From: Burkholderia sp. USMB20
GTDB taxonomy: Bacteria; Pseudomonadota; Gammaproteobacteria; Burkholderiales; Burkholderiaceae
DNA length: 64,000 nucleotides
NCBI RefSeq assembly: GCF_000949135.2
Contig: NZ_JTAN02000005.1
Location: forward strand, 248,001 to 312,000
Direction of reading: 5' to 3'
Part shown: positions 10,699 through 19,572 of the stretch, in pieces
Layout: every line of letters begins with the position of its first letter
Position numbering within the stretch: the stretch's first letter is position 1
Notes under the pieces: model-generated
What the model saw: the letters and a program-made list of their open reading frames with translations, nothing else
What the model was told of the DNA's origin: nothing
The model's database searches: none
Translations under genes and position numbers: made by a program

Positions 10699-11394
10699 AG
10701 CCACCTAGCGCGCAAGGTGCGCCAAACCCGATACCGGAGCAACTGCTTAGCGCGCAACGGGCGTACAAGACGGCGACTTAGATCACAAACGCCTGGCATA
10801 GCTAGACTGGGAGTGCCCGTGACCTCCGCAGTCTCGGTGATCGCTCAGGACCGAACTTGCCTGGCGTGGCGTACATGCTCACGAGGTCCGCTGTACGGCC
10901 ACTGCCCCTAGTGGGGCGAATGCACAGGCATACGTCCGCTATCCGGGCGGAGCCGCCTTTCGAATGGCCGCCCGAAAGATGATCGAACGGCCGCAATTGG
11001 CCGAACTCGGCCGGCAGCCGGGCCACTGCCCTGTGACGCGCAACCGGCCGTGTTCCTTTTCAGTCATTCAGATCCGCGTAATCAATGTTCGTTGGTTGCT
11101 CTTCAGCGGACATTAGACGCGTTTTTACGAGCAATGTCTCATTAGCTTATCGTCAATTTCGCGAGAAATCACGTTGTCGATTCCTTGGCCAACACTCCTC
11201 GGCCAATCTATTAGATGCATGGATTAGGGTTCGTCATTTCTTCCCAAGTCGCCTAGTCATTGTCATAATGACAGCCGCACCGTTCTGCACCGCTCTGCGG
11301 CACAATAAAAGTTGCTGATCTATCGTTCATCAGGCCGTAGTGCGTCGTAGGTACGGCATCCAGCCTGCTCTAGACGACGACCTAACGGTACCTC
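10699..11394. other. Gene-poor spacer in island
   Basis: About 700 bases with no supported gene. It contains a hairpin GCCCC-TAGT-GGGGC at 10904-10917, probably at the 3' end of the upstream gene, and a run of GGCCG/CGGCC words at 10980-11025. The last 200 bases are A/T-richer and should hold the promoter of the next gene. Confidence 0.5.
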
Positions 11395-12459
11395 ATGCCA
11401 TCCATAACCATTACGCTGAAAATACCGTTCGAATGCGACCCGCCTGGTGGCTTGGTGCCCGCGCTCACCTTCACTCATTGGCTTCCGTTGGGCCGCGATA
11501 AAGGTATCGCAGTTGATGACGGTGACGTGCGATTTATCTTGTGGTTTGACGAGAAGTGTACATGGTGGGCATCACAACCAACCGCTGACGAACTGAAGAA
11601 CTATGTCAACGTATTGGCACATTACGTCAATGTCGAAGTCCAGGCCTTAGACCTATCCGACGAACTGGTGGCCTACGTGCAAACTGCGAAAAATTCGGAA
11701 TCGTCCACCAAGATCAACGATAGTTTGCAGGTAGAGTACGGAATCCTCGCGCGAAAAATTTTGCTTTCCGTGCTTCAAAGGGTTAATCGACTTATCGCGT
11801 TTGCACGATCTCGGAAAGGACAGTACTGGCTAACTGAGCATAATATTGATCATGATCAGTTGCGCTCCTGTTTTCTAAAGTTCGATGCCCGAGGGCGCGT
11901 CGACGAAGGACCTTGGTTTACTTTTGTACCGCCGACTACTGACTCTATTACGATAAGGGCGGGAGGCACGAACAGCTACATAGAGGAGGATGATTGGCCG
12001 GCATTCCGCGACTTTGTCGTTGGTGCAAAGAAGCCAGACTTGGTAGGTGAACTATTGGCAGGTGCGGAGTACCTGCTTAGAGCCGGGCATCGTCGGAGCG
12101 CGCTTACAGAAGCCGTCACGGCGCTTGAGATAGTCGTATTTAGATTCTCGCAGAGCCCCAAGGCGGAAGCTGAATTCGGTGACCGTTTGGGTGGGCGATT
12201 AGGCCTTTCGACCCTTTATTCGCAAGTGAGCCACCTCGGGCTAAGTGCCACGGTAAAATATCTTTTGCCGACAATTCTTTCTGAGGATATATTGCCGGGC
12301 ACTATTCTTTCGGAGTGTCAAGAGGCGCTGACCCAGCGACAGAACGTCGTGCACAACGGTCAACGGGATGTTGACGAACGCTTTACCCAGCGCGCAATCT
12401 CGGCGATCAGAAGATTTTGCGATATTCTCAACTCACTGACGCAAACCCGGTCTGACTAA
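11395..12459 (+). CDS. HEPN-motif protein (possible RNase), unknown family
   Basis: A 354-aa soluble protein. The C-terminal third (about 215-345) is helical, with LLAGAEYLLRAGHRRSALTEAVTALEIVVFRF followed by LTQRQNVVHNG. R315 and H320 form an Rx4H motif, the active-site signature of HEPN ribonucleases; a polar residue next to R is usual and Gln316/Asn317 fit. The layout resembles Apea-like HEPN proteins. The N-terminal 200 residues are not recognised. HEPN domains are common in toxins and anti-phage systems and can also act as simple scaffolds. Codon use is less GC-biased than the core. Clear start ATG, weak ribosome site. Confidence 0.65.
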   Translation: MPSITITLKIPFECDPPGGLVPALTFTHWLPLGRDKGIAVDDGDVRFILWFDEKCTWWASQPTADELKNYVNVLAHYVNVEVQALDLSDELVAYVQTAKNSESSTKINDSLQVEYGILARKILLSVLQRVNRLIAFARSRKGQYWLTEHNIDHDQLRSCFLKFDARGRVDEGPWFTFVPPTTDSITIRAGGTNSYIEEDDWPAFRDFVVGAKKPDLVGELLAGAEYLLRAGHRRSALTEAVTALEIVVFRFSQSPKAEAEFGDRLGGRLGLSTLYSQVSHLGLSATVKYLLPTILSEDILPGTILSECQEALTQRQNVVHNGQRDVDERFTQRAISAIRRFCDILNSLTQTRSD

Positions 12460-12874
12460 TTGAATACGGCGAGGGATCACTTGAGCACCGTAAAATAGCT
12501 GGCAGAATGAAACTGGCGGTGAGGATTGCGCAAAGAGCGACGGGTTGTACTCATCGTCGCTCTTTCGTATGCCCGTTAACAAATCTTGAGCAGACGTTAG
12601 CGTATGTGGTGCGAGTGCTCGTTCTTGGCCGTCTGGAGCCCAATGCACTTGGCAGTAGCCGACCCGAACCTGACTTTCGCTTTGGAGAAAACGTAGCGGC
12701 TGCCTCCGGAGAAAAACGGCCCTCCGCTTCGGACCTCGCACGACAAGTCACCCTCGCATCGGCGATCAGGGAGCGCCGTGATCTTGACGATCCGGCGCAC
12801 CTTCGCCGAAGCGGTGAGCAGATGAATCGGCTTCACCGGTCGCATCGCTCGCCGCCTTGGCGAAGCAACCGCGG
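12460..12874. other. Spacer between convergent island genes
   Basis: About 415 bases between the HEPN gene and the next leftward gene. No supported gene; contains the word GTAGCCGACCCGAA (12656-12669) that recurs at 14732-14745. Higher GC than the adjacent genes. Confidence 0.5.
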
Positions 12875-14116
12875 CTATGCTGTCTCTGACGGACGCAGTT
12901 CTCGCAACTTCCGCGCAAGGGATGGACGCCCGGCCTTCACCAATCCATCTGCGACCATGTCAAGAATGGAGATCCTTGATAGCAGATGGTCCACGGCTTC
13001 CCACGTAAGGGTCTCGCCCAACGTCGAGGTGGTGTTAGCCAGGAGCCCTTCGTGGTGTTCGCCTAACACTTGATCCCTTCCCAAATAGTAGAGCGTCTGT
13101 ATTTCCGCGAATTCTTGTACTGTTAGCAGTGCGGAGATCGATTCAAAAAGCCGTTTGCGGCGTAACCCCTGTTCTTTGTATTTCTCGAAATCGCGATCAA
13201 AGTAATCCAATCCGAGGCCATCGCCTCCGTCGGTTTCCGGCTTGCTAGCCACCCAAAGCCGCATGGCCTCGATTGCTTTCTCATCACTGATATACTTAAG
13301 GCCTGTTTCCTTTCCGATCAAGGCCGCGAGGGGCCGCGATTGCCGGATCGAATCTATGGCATCGGAAAACTTACGGCCACTTAGACCGTATTGCTTCATG
13401 ACCTGAACTTTCTTCTCGAGGAAGCTCTCATCATTCCACGCTGATTGATCTCCCATGAAAATCGCGATAGCTTCGAGATCTTTGCGTGAACAATGCGAAG
13501 TATGCGTCCCCGTCAGCCGCTCCTCTACAATGTCTTGAACACGGTGTTTAAGGCATTGAAGGATCTCGCTGAGGTTCCCGATACTGTTGCGCACATGTTG
13601 GAGATTAATAACAGCAACATCGGACAAGCTAATTTGACCGTCCCTATTAAGCGCGTAGCGAAGCTCTTGACCGTCATCGTCTACGGCCGCCAAGCTTCTA
13701 ACAAATGGCTCAAGGTCGGAAACGGTTTTTCTCAACGATGCGTCTCCGAGGGCGGCATTGGGGCCGCCCCCTGCGGATTGCAGATGTTGCCAATGACCAT
13801 CAATGTCGTGATTAACTGGAAAGCCTTGCGTAAGCATCCCTGACTTGTGCAGGCGGTCAATTGCATATTTCAGCGACAGTTCAAGACCGTGCCGGCAGTT
13901 ATAAAGTATGGGCATAGCCAACGTATCGCGGCTGCCAATCAAGCGCTTGTCAATAACGGCGCTTGCGAGTTCAAGCGCTGCCTCAAGATAGCCGTCAACA
14001 TAATTTTCAGCGTCACCTTGGATACCTACACAGGCATTCCATTCCCCATCGTAAATCGTCTCAAAAAAGGGATCCATCGCCTTTGAGGTGGCACCAACGT
14101 TGTCTTCTTTTTTCAT
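12875..14116 (-). CDS. Hypothetical island protein
   Basis: About 413 aa if started at ATG 14116 (MKKEDNVGATSKAMDPFF); a GTG at 14161 would lengthen it by 15 residues, and ATG 14077 is another option, since no start has a strong ribosome site. An early helical motif NCRHGLELSLKYAIDRLHKSG resembles helices found in HEPN-like and DNA-associated island proteins, but the R-x4-6-H signature is not clear. The rest is acidic and helical, with no membrane segment. Convergent with the HEPN gene. Lower GC. Function not recognised. Confidence 0.65.
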   Translation of the reverse strand: MKKEDNVGATSKAMDPFFETIYDGEWNACVGIQGDAENYVDGYLEAALELASAVIDKRLIGSRDTLAMPILYNCRHGLELSLKYAIDRLHKSGMLTQGFPVNHDIDGHWQHLQSAGGGPNAALGDASLRKTVSDLEPFVRSLAAVDDDGQELRYALNRDGQISLSDVAVINLQHVRNSIGNLSEILQCLKHRVQDIVEERLTGTHTSHCSRKDLEAIAIFMGDQSAWNDESFLEKKVQVMKQYGLSGRKFSDAIDSIRQSRPLAALIGKETGLKYISDEKAIEAMRLWVASKPETDGGDGLGLDYFDRDFEKYKEQGLRRKRLFESISALLTVQEFAEIQTLYYLGRDQVLGEHHEGLLANTTSTLGETLTWEAVDHLLSRISILDMVADGLVKAGRPSLARKLRELRPSETA

Positions 14117-15040
14117 ATAGATTTTGCCGAGGCGATCAGTCGCCCGCCAGTATGCCAACACACCGCGGTAACGTCACCTGGTTCTCAAGCGACTCAGCCC
14201 CGATGACCTTGAAGGTCTGCCTCCAAAGGCGGAACCGACGCGGGATGTTCGGAGTCGCCCTACTGCCGAATGTTGCCTGTTTGCCGGTGCCGGAAGGATC
14301 GGATTCGAAGTAGCACTCCCGCCCGAACTGCGTCGTGCTCTAGCCACATTGCCCACATATCAACCGAACGATCGCCGACAACTCCGGAGTTGGTGCCTGT
14401 ACCCGTGGTAAGCGCCGTTCGCTGCCTATGGATACAGGGACCGAAAAAGCAGCGTTCAGCTTCCAGGAGCGAATGGCCGATTGCCGGGTATAGTGTTGAA
14501 AAACTCTTCCGTCAGGTGCCCGGGCAAGTTTTCGGGAGTCGTCTTACCCCTAGCCGATGCTCACGGGCGGCTTGTAGAGCGATCTGAGAGGCTGATTTTT
14601 CTCGGCGCGGTGCGCCCGCGGGCAAAAGTGAATTTTTCAACACTATCCGGGTACAGCCGACGCTTGAACGTCAGGGAAACAAAATGCGCGAACGCCCCCT
14701 CATGGCCGCCTGCCGCCCGACGCGGTCGGCCGTAGCCGACCCGAAGCGGTCCTTCGGACTTGGTTGAAGCGGACGGTCACGTGGACGTTGAGTCGCGAGC
14801 GGCGGCCTGCCAAGGTGAGTCGGCTCAAGCGACCGGTCGCTCCCCCAACGATTGAACGCAGATAACTCTTCCGGCAGCTTGCAGCGTGTGGCGCTATCGT
14901 GCACAGATTCCATGTTGGCAGGGCCCACTGAAGATGCCGGATATACGACTGCAACTATTCCCTCTTGGTCAGACGTATCGATCAATTTCTTATTGAATTG
15001 GGGGAGTCCATATGTGCCATGTTAGAGAACGGGTTAGCAA
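14117..15040. other. Gene-poor spacer in island
   Basis: About 920 bases with no supported gene although both neighbours read leftwards. It holds the first copy of a 22-base GC-rich motif (14736-14757) and a hairpin CCGAAG-CGGTC-CTTCGG inside it. Short frames here lack codon bias. It may represent remnants of older inserts. Confidence 0.5.
14736..14757 (+). repeat. Dispersed 22-base motif, copy 1
   Basis: CCGACCCG, three variable bases (AAG), then CGGTCCTTCGG. The second copy is at 17142-17163 in the same orientation with TTT in the middle. Confidence 0.6.
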
Positions 15041-16174
15041 CTACATTGAGAGCCTGAACCTCTCGATGGCCTGACCAATTATCTTCTCTGGATTGCCCCC
15101 CGCCATTTTGGCCAGCAGCATTGCTTCCATATCTTCGTCATTTACGACCAAGATCATTTTATGGTTGGCCACCCACTGCTCTCTTATAGTTAGAAGAGCA
15201 CCATTGTCCGCACCAATTCGCGTCACAATCATCGCGAACATTCCTGCGCCGTGGACCTTAAGATAGTTCGCCAACTGCAATACCTGGCTCTTTGAAATCG
15301 CTGCCCTATAATTCTTCGCATCAACAACAATGTAGTCAGCGCGGTACTTTTCTCTCACAAAATTCCAAAAACCTTGGTCAGCATAGTTCGGGATGATCCA
15401 GTCCCGTCTGTTAATGCCTTCACGATCTGCCAACTCGGAAATTGGCGTTTCCAAAGGAGGGCAAAATAAATGCTCAAGAATTTGTCCAATGAGCTTTTGG
15501 TATTCCGACCAATACTCTTTACCCTTCTTGCATGCCTTCAGGCTGGCTATGAATTCTTCTTCTAGTGTCTTGCTCGCCGATGGCCGGGAAGCGGAGAGGA
15601 TCGCCTGAAATACCGGGTGTGGTATTGATGAAACTTCGGACTTGAATTTGTTTGCCAGTGTATTGACATCCCAAGACTCAATGCCATGGGCGCTTAATGC
15701 GCTTACTTGAGCTGCAGATAACAGCCCGGGAAACGCCAATACATACCTATCAAATTTCGTTAGCGCTTTATACGACTCGATCTGACTGATCGCCTGATCC
15801 ATGCGCGCAGGGGTGAACGAAGAAGAATTTTTACACTCGATCAGCCAAGTCTTACCATCCTTAGATCGTGCGGTTATGTCGGCTCGAAACGGCTTTTCCC
15901 GTGAAAGGCGCTCTTCAAGCTTGATATCTTCAAATTCCGATGACCTTGTGAGGAGGCTCGCAAGATAGTGATTGAATTCAGCTTCGGTAAAATTTCGATT
16001 GGTGATTGACCGATTACAGTTGGCGCATATCAATATCAAATTGGCTTCGTCATCGGTGCCACCTGCTGAGCGAGGGAGAATGTGGTGAATTTCTAGCGGG
16101 ACTCCAGTTGCACCACAAATGGGGCAGCGCTCACCATGTTTCTTCATCAGCCGGTCCTTCAGTTCGCGCCTCAT
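15041..16174 (-). CDS. HNH plus double PD-(D/E)XK-like nuclease
   Basis: A 377-aa protein with three nuclease-type modules. Residues 14-58 form a zinc-ribbon HNH (C17, C20, H30-H31, N45, C50, C53). Residues about 95-170 resemble a restriction-endonuclease fold: RADITARSKDGKTWLIECKN gives D99 and E113-x-K115. Residues about 225-370 give a second: R257-D258 in INRRDWIIPNY and D285-x-K287 in YIVVDAKNY. ATG at 16174 follows GAGAGA. HNH and Mrr/PD-(D/E)XK domains are typical of restriction and anti-phage enzymes, usually one per protein. A palindrome lies about 50 bases upstream. A likely DNA-cutting defence protein, but no methyltransferase is next to it, so it could target modified or foreign DNA. 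Confidence 0.8.
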   Translation of the reverse strand: MRRELKDRLMKKHGERCPICGATGVPLEIHHILPRSAGGTDDEANLILICANCNRSITNRNFTEAEFNHYLASLLTRSSEFEDIKLEERLSREKPFRADITARSKDGKTWLIECKNSSSFTPARMDQAISQIESYKALTKFDRYVLAFPGLLSAAQVSALSAHGIESWDVNTLANKFKSEVSSIPHPVFQAILSASRPSASKTLEEEFIASLKACKKGKEYWSEYQKLIGQILEHLFCPPLETPISELADREGINRRDWIIPNYADQGFWNFVREKYRADYIVVDAKNYRAAISKSQVLQLANYLKVHGAGMFAMIVTRIGADNGALLTIREQWVANHKMILVVNDEDMEAMLLAKMAGGNPEKIIGQAIERFRLSM

Positions 16175-16224
16175 TGTGTCTCTCAGGAAAATCGGATGTT
16201 ACTAGTTCTCTAACTTTGAATAAC

Positions 16225-16240
16225 CTGACCTCTTGGTCAG
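16225..16240. promoter_or_regulatory. Palindrome upstream of HNH/PD-(D/E)XK gene
   Basis: CTGACC-TCTT-GGTCAG, perfect 6-bp arms, 51-66 bases before the start codon in an A/T-rich patch. Placement suits an operator; no regulator is encoded next to it. Confidence 0.4.
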
Positions 16241-16456
16241 CGTAACAATTATTATCAGAGCGTAAAATTATGCCATCGTACCCCGCATGTAGCCTCGATT
16301 CTTGCAAAGCCGGGTCCGTATAACAACACGCCTAATCATTACGTGGAATTGAACACCTGTCCATGAACGAGTTGCCGCCCGAATGGCAGCTTTGCAGCCA
16401 CCTTCGCGAACTTCTGCTTTTGGCCGGCAAGCGACCGCTCGCCGGCCGCGATGCCA

Positions 16457-17083
16457 TCAAACCTCCGTCTGCTCCGCCATCTCAAGGGCATCGTCGACCT
16501 CGATGCCGAGATAGCGAACCGTGCTTTCCAGCTTCGTGTGTCCGAGCAGCAACTGCACCGCCCGAAGGTTCTTCGTTCGCCGGTAGATCAGCGAAGCTTT
16601 TGTGCGTTGCATCGTATGGGTTCCGTATGCAGTATCGTCAAGGCCAATCGATGCAATCCAACGATGTACCAGCCGGGCATATTGCCGCGTCGACAGATGC
16701 GGTGACGTGTGCGACCGGCTCGGGAATAGAAAATCTGCCGCCTTCAGTCCTCGCGCTTCGATCCAAGCTTCGAGGCTCTCACGGGTCTGTTCCGTGATCT
16801 CGAATTGCACCGGCCGCTGGGTCTTCTGCTGCATGATTGTCGCTCTGGACGCCACTTGGCTTCCGTGGCGGACATCTTGGACCAGCAACCGCGTAAGATC
16901 GCACGCTCGGAGCTTGCTATCAATTGCGAGATTAAACATCGCGAGCTCACGAAGGTTCGACGCTATTTGAAGTCGCGTCCGAATCGCCCAGATTTCTCGG
17001 AGCTTTAACGGCGGCTTCTGCCCGGTAAGCTTGCCCTTGTTCCATGGCACACGGTGACGAACGACGACATTCTCGGATTCCAT
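16457..17083 (-). CDS. Short tyrosine recombinase with altered catalytic box
   Basis: A 208-aa protein spanning mainly the catalytic domain of a phage-integrase family recombinase. R59 (SKLRACDL), H182 (LLGHTKLESTVRYLGI) and nucleophile Y191 are present. The HxxR box reads H156-T-M-Q159-R160, so the catalytic arginine three residues after the histidine is Gln (CAA; one transition from CGA). The family is the short island integrase type seen in Burkholderia and Bordetella. GAGAGGAGA upstream of the ATG at 17083 supports the start. It probably mobilised this island but may now be inactive. Confidence 0.88.
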   Translation of the reverse strand: MESENVVVRHRVPWNKGKLTGQKPPLKLREIWAIRTRLQIASNLRELAMFNLAIDSKLRACDLTRLLVQDVRHGSQVASRATIMQQKTQRPVQFEITEQTRESLEAWIEARGLKAADFLFPSRSHTSPHLSTRQYARLVHRWIASIGLDDTAYGTHTMQRTKASLIYRRTKNLRAVQLLLGHTKLESTVRYLGIEVDDALEMAEQTEV

Positions 17084-17141
17084 GACAATCTCCTCTCAAG
17101 CGAAGGGGGATTGAGTGTGCGCCTTTTCCGGCGGGCGCTAT

Positions 17142-17163
17142 CCGACCCGTTTCGGTCCTTCGG
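17142..17163 (+). repeat. Dispersed 22-base motif, copy 2
   Basis: CCGACCCG, TTT, CGGTCCTTCGG; matches 14736-14757 except for the three central bases. It lies just upstream of the recombinase gene. Confidence 0.6.
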
Positions 17164-17332
17164 CGCATCACACCACAAATGGCAGTATCGGGTGCACAAG
17201 GGACATTCTCATTCCCAGCCATCGACAAGCCGAAGCCGATTTGCCACCGGACGATTTGGCCTGAGTCCCGCGCCGTGTGGTGCCGAGACCGAAACTCCTA
17301 TGTGCTGTTGTTCGAATATCCAATTGACTTCG

Positions 17333-18316
17333 TCAAATAGTTAGTGGAATTTGATTCCAGTTGCCAATGAATTCATCCGCACGACCACAAACCAAATGGC
17401 CTTGATACGCAGCCGGTAGTTGCACCAGCGGTACATAAAACGACGTGACATCTGGGTCCCTAAGCCTTATCGTCATATGCTGACGAATCAACCCTGATAG
17501 CGGTCCATTGCTGTTGAGCAACGGGAATGGGCTATACCTCACGCAGAACATAACCACCGCTGCTGCAATCGCATGAAGGCAATTTTCAAGCGTTGCCAAA
17601 TTAAAGTGCGTCGCTCGGTCATGCTTCGTCTTGTTGTATGCATCATACCAAGGTAGCGACGCGGTAGGGTTAGATGCGCGCCACCCGCGAAACGGTGTTA
17701 CTACAGGCAGCGTCTGAAACAAAGAATAAGAAATTTCATAATCGGCGAGATGCAATGGTCTCAATAATCGCACGTATTGATTTGTAGTGGGCCGCACCGT
17801 AGCAGATCCAGCTAACCTTAAATATTGACTCCATGCATTCTCGATTTCGGTGCAAGCCAGAATGAGCAATTCTCGCGTTTTGTGCCCATAGGAACCCAAG
17901 CCTGTAGGTGACGGTTCGATGTACAACAAAATTTCGTCAAGTTTTTCGACGAGGATACGCAACGCCTGTTCGGCGGAGCGTTGTTCGAATTGGTTCGTCG
18001 ATAACGCTTGATGAATATGCGATTCGGAATATAGGCCGGGGCGCCATACTCCGGCGACAACGGTTCCCGGGGGAGTTTGCAGCTCAACGATGTTCTGCGC
18101 CCCGAATGTGGCGGCAACCCAATCATCTAGGGACGCGGCACCGATCACTTGGGTGACGGTTAAGCCAGGCGACATGATAAAAAGGTGATCATTGTGTGCA
18201 TAGACGTGAATATTGTAGCCGTCAGCTTGATACGCGTAACCTCGCGGTTGATCGTTGTGTATGGGAGCCCAGCCTGGAATGGTTGTAATCGTATTCTGAT
18301 AGCTAATTGCGCGCAT
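17333..18316 (-). CDS. Hypothetical protein with NKTKHDR motif
   Basis: A 327-aa soluble protein. The ATG at 18316 (MRAISYQNT) has GAGG five bases upstream, better than the upstream ATG at 18367. Around two thirds in, WYDAYNKTKHDRATHFNLATLENCLHAIAAAVVMFCVRY combines a polar N-K-x-K-H-D-R signature with a long hydrophobic helix. This block occurs in many uncharacterised island proteins and may be a HEPN-like helical bundle, but the catalytic spacing is not convincing. Low GC, A/T-rich codons. It is followed upstream by an HNH gene in the same direction (141-base gap), so they may be co-transcribed. Confidence 0.65.
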   Translation of the reverse strand: MRAISYQNTITTIPGWAPIHNDQPRGYAYQADGYNIHVYAHNDHLFIMSPGLTVTQVIGAASLDDWVAATFGAQNIVELQTPPGTVVAGVWRPGLYSESHIHQALSTNQFEQRSAEQALRILVEKLDEILLYIEPSPTGLGSYGHKTRELLILACTEIENAWSQYLRLAGSATVRPTTNQYVRLLRPLHLADYEISYSLFQTLPVVTPFRGWRASNPTASLPWYDAYNKTKHDRATHFNLATLENCLHAIAAAVVMFCVRYSPFPLLNSNGPLSGLIRQHMTIRLRDPDVTSFYVPLVQLPAAYQGHLVCGRADEFIGNWNQIPLTI

Positions 18317-18457
18317 ATATTCCTCAATTTTGAAGCAATCACTCAATTTTGGAGTGCACCCGGTCATCTGCGTGGCTCTCTAATCTCCGAATGAGTTTTC
18401 GTTGAGTTGGCCAATGGCGCGACCCCACCGACCAGCGAATGCGAGGCAGCAAAAAAG

Positions 18458-19225
18458 TTACAACTCGATTTCCTCTAGATCACGAGCGAGTCTGCCGAGG
18501 AGTGTCGGTGAAACCCATGTGGTTTTGTTGACTGGAATAGAAGCCACATTCTTGTTCGGTTCTAAAGGCACGCCCATGGGGGTCACCCAGCCTCCAAGAC
18601 ATTTAATGAACTCCCTCCAAATATGCTGCGGTTCATTTTTGTAAGGGATGATGACGTAGAACCAGTAACTTCTAAATGCGATCAACCTAATGCAAAATCT
18701 ATTGCTAAATCTTCCATCGTAGGAGACAGTGGCGGATCTCAAGACTTCGGGTCTCAGCGCTCCGACTTCATGGCCAATCACAGTAGTGGCTCTTGATGTC
18801 GTTACGATCTGCAACCGCACCATCACCGACGGAAATGCTCCGCCTTGAAGGATCTGCTTCGCGAAGCGTGACAACAGTTTTCTTTGCTTTTCATTTGCTG
18901 TTGATCGCACTGAATTATACGAAATCTTCAGCAAGCCGCGAAGCAGCGTATTGTAATCATAGATGAGATCAGCAGGCTGCCCGGCCTCAATGCAGTTGGA
19001 AAAGTAACGATCGAACAAGTCCGCCAGATACATATCAACCTTGCTTAAGTGGCGATTGTTACATTCCCCGCAAACATCTTTGACAACGGGCTCACCTTGA
19101 TGAAAATCCTCATTCTTAGGATTGTACGTCAGGAGAGATTCGCACTTCCGAAGTATGTTGGCGGGCCAGATATGCTCTCTCGTAAATTTTTCATTCGCAG
19201 TATTGCAATACGCGCATCTTTTCAT
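18458..19225 (-). CDS. HNH endonuclease-like protein
   Basis: A 255-aa protein beginning MKRCAYCNTANEKFTREHIWP. C4, C7, H18 and C52-x2-C55-N56-N57 make a zinc-bound HNH-like motif (HNH_5 type: C-x2-C, EHI-x-P, C-x2-CNN). The remaining 180 residues are not recognised and may bind DNA or a partner. ATG at 19225; weak ribosome site. Low GC and A/T-rich codons mark it as acquired. It is upstream of and probably co-transcribed with the 327-aa gene. Could be a homing-type, restriction or effector nuclease; function unproven. Confidence 0.72.
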   Translation of the reverse strand: MKRCAYCNTANEKFTREHIWPANILRKCESLLTYNPKNEDFHQGEPVVKDVCGECNNRHLSKVDMYLADLFDRYFSNCIEAGQPADLIYDYNTLLRGLLKISYNSVRSTANEKQRKLLSRFAKQILQGGAFPSVMVRLQIVTTSRATTVIGHEVGALRPEVLRSATVSYDGRFSNRFCIRLIAFRSYWFYVIIPYKNEPQHIWREFIKCLGGWVTPMGVPLEPNKNVASIPVNKTTWVSPTLLGRLARDLEEIEL

Positions 19226-19572
19226 AGCTCGGCTCCCGTATGTATTTTTATGGGTCTAGCCTAACGCAGACCTTCTCCAAAAATCCCCGCAGAAAACTAA
19301 AACTCGGCAACTAATTGTCGGCTGTCAGATTAGAACCTTGAGTGTCCCGTCGATACCTTTCTGGTACGTACGTCTGCAGTCGCGTGTAGAGCCGACGTTC
19401 GAACGTCCGCATGGTCGCGTTTGCGACAGTCCGATTGTGGCCGGAAGTCGCCAGTCGCCGCCCTGCGCGGCTCGACCAGCAACCTCCGCCCCCGGAGCGG
19501 CCTCGGGCCATCTCGGAAACTGCCGTTCGCAGTACGCAGAGCAGCGACAGGAGCAATCGTGACGCCCCTTTC
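19226..19572. other. Spacer in island
   Basis: About 350 bases; no supported gene. GC rises back to above 60% from about 19370. Probably contains the promoter of the HNH gene at its left end. Confidence 0.45.

Noticed and set aside
11085-11318. 77-codon + frame in the spacer before the HEPN gene
   Set aside because: No ribosome site, no family features, lies in probable promoter DNA.
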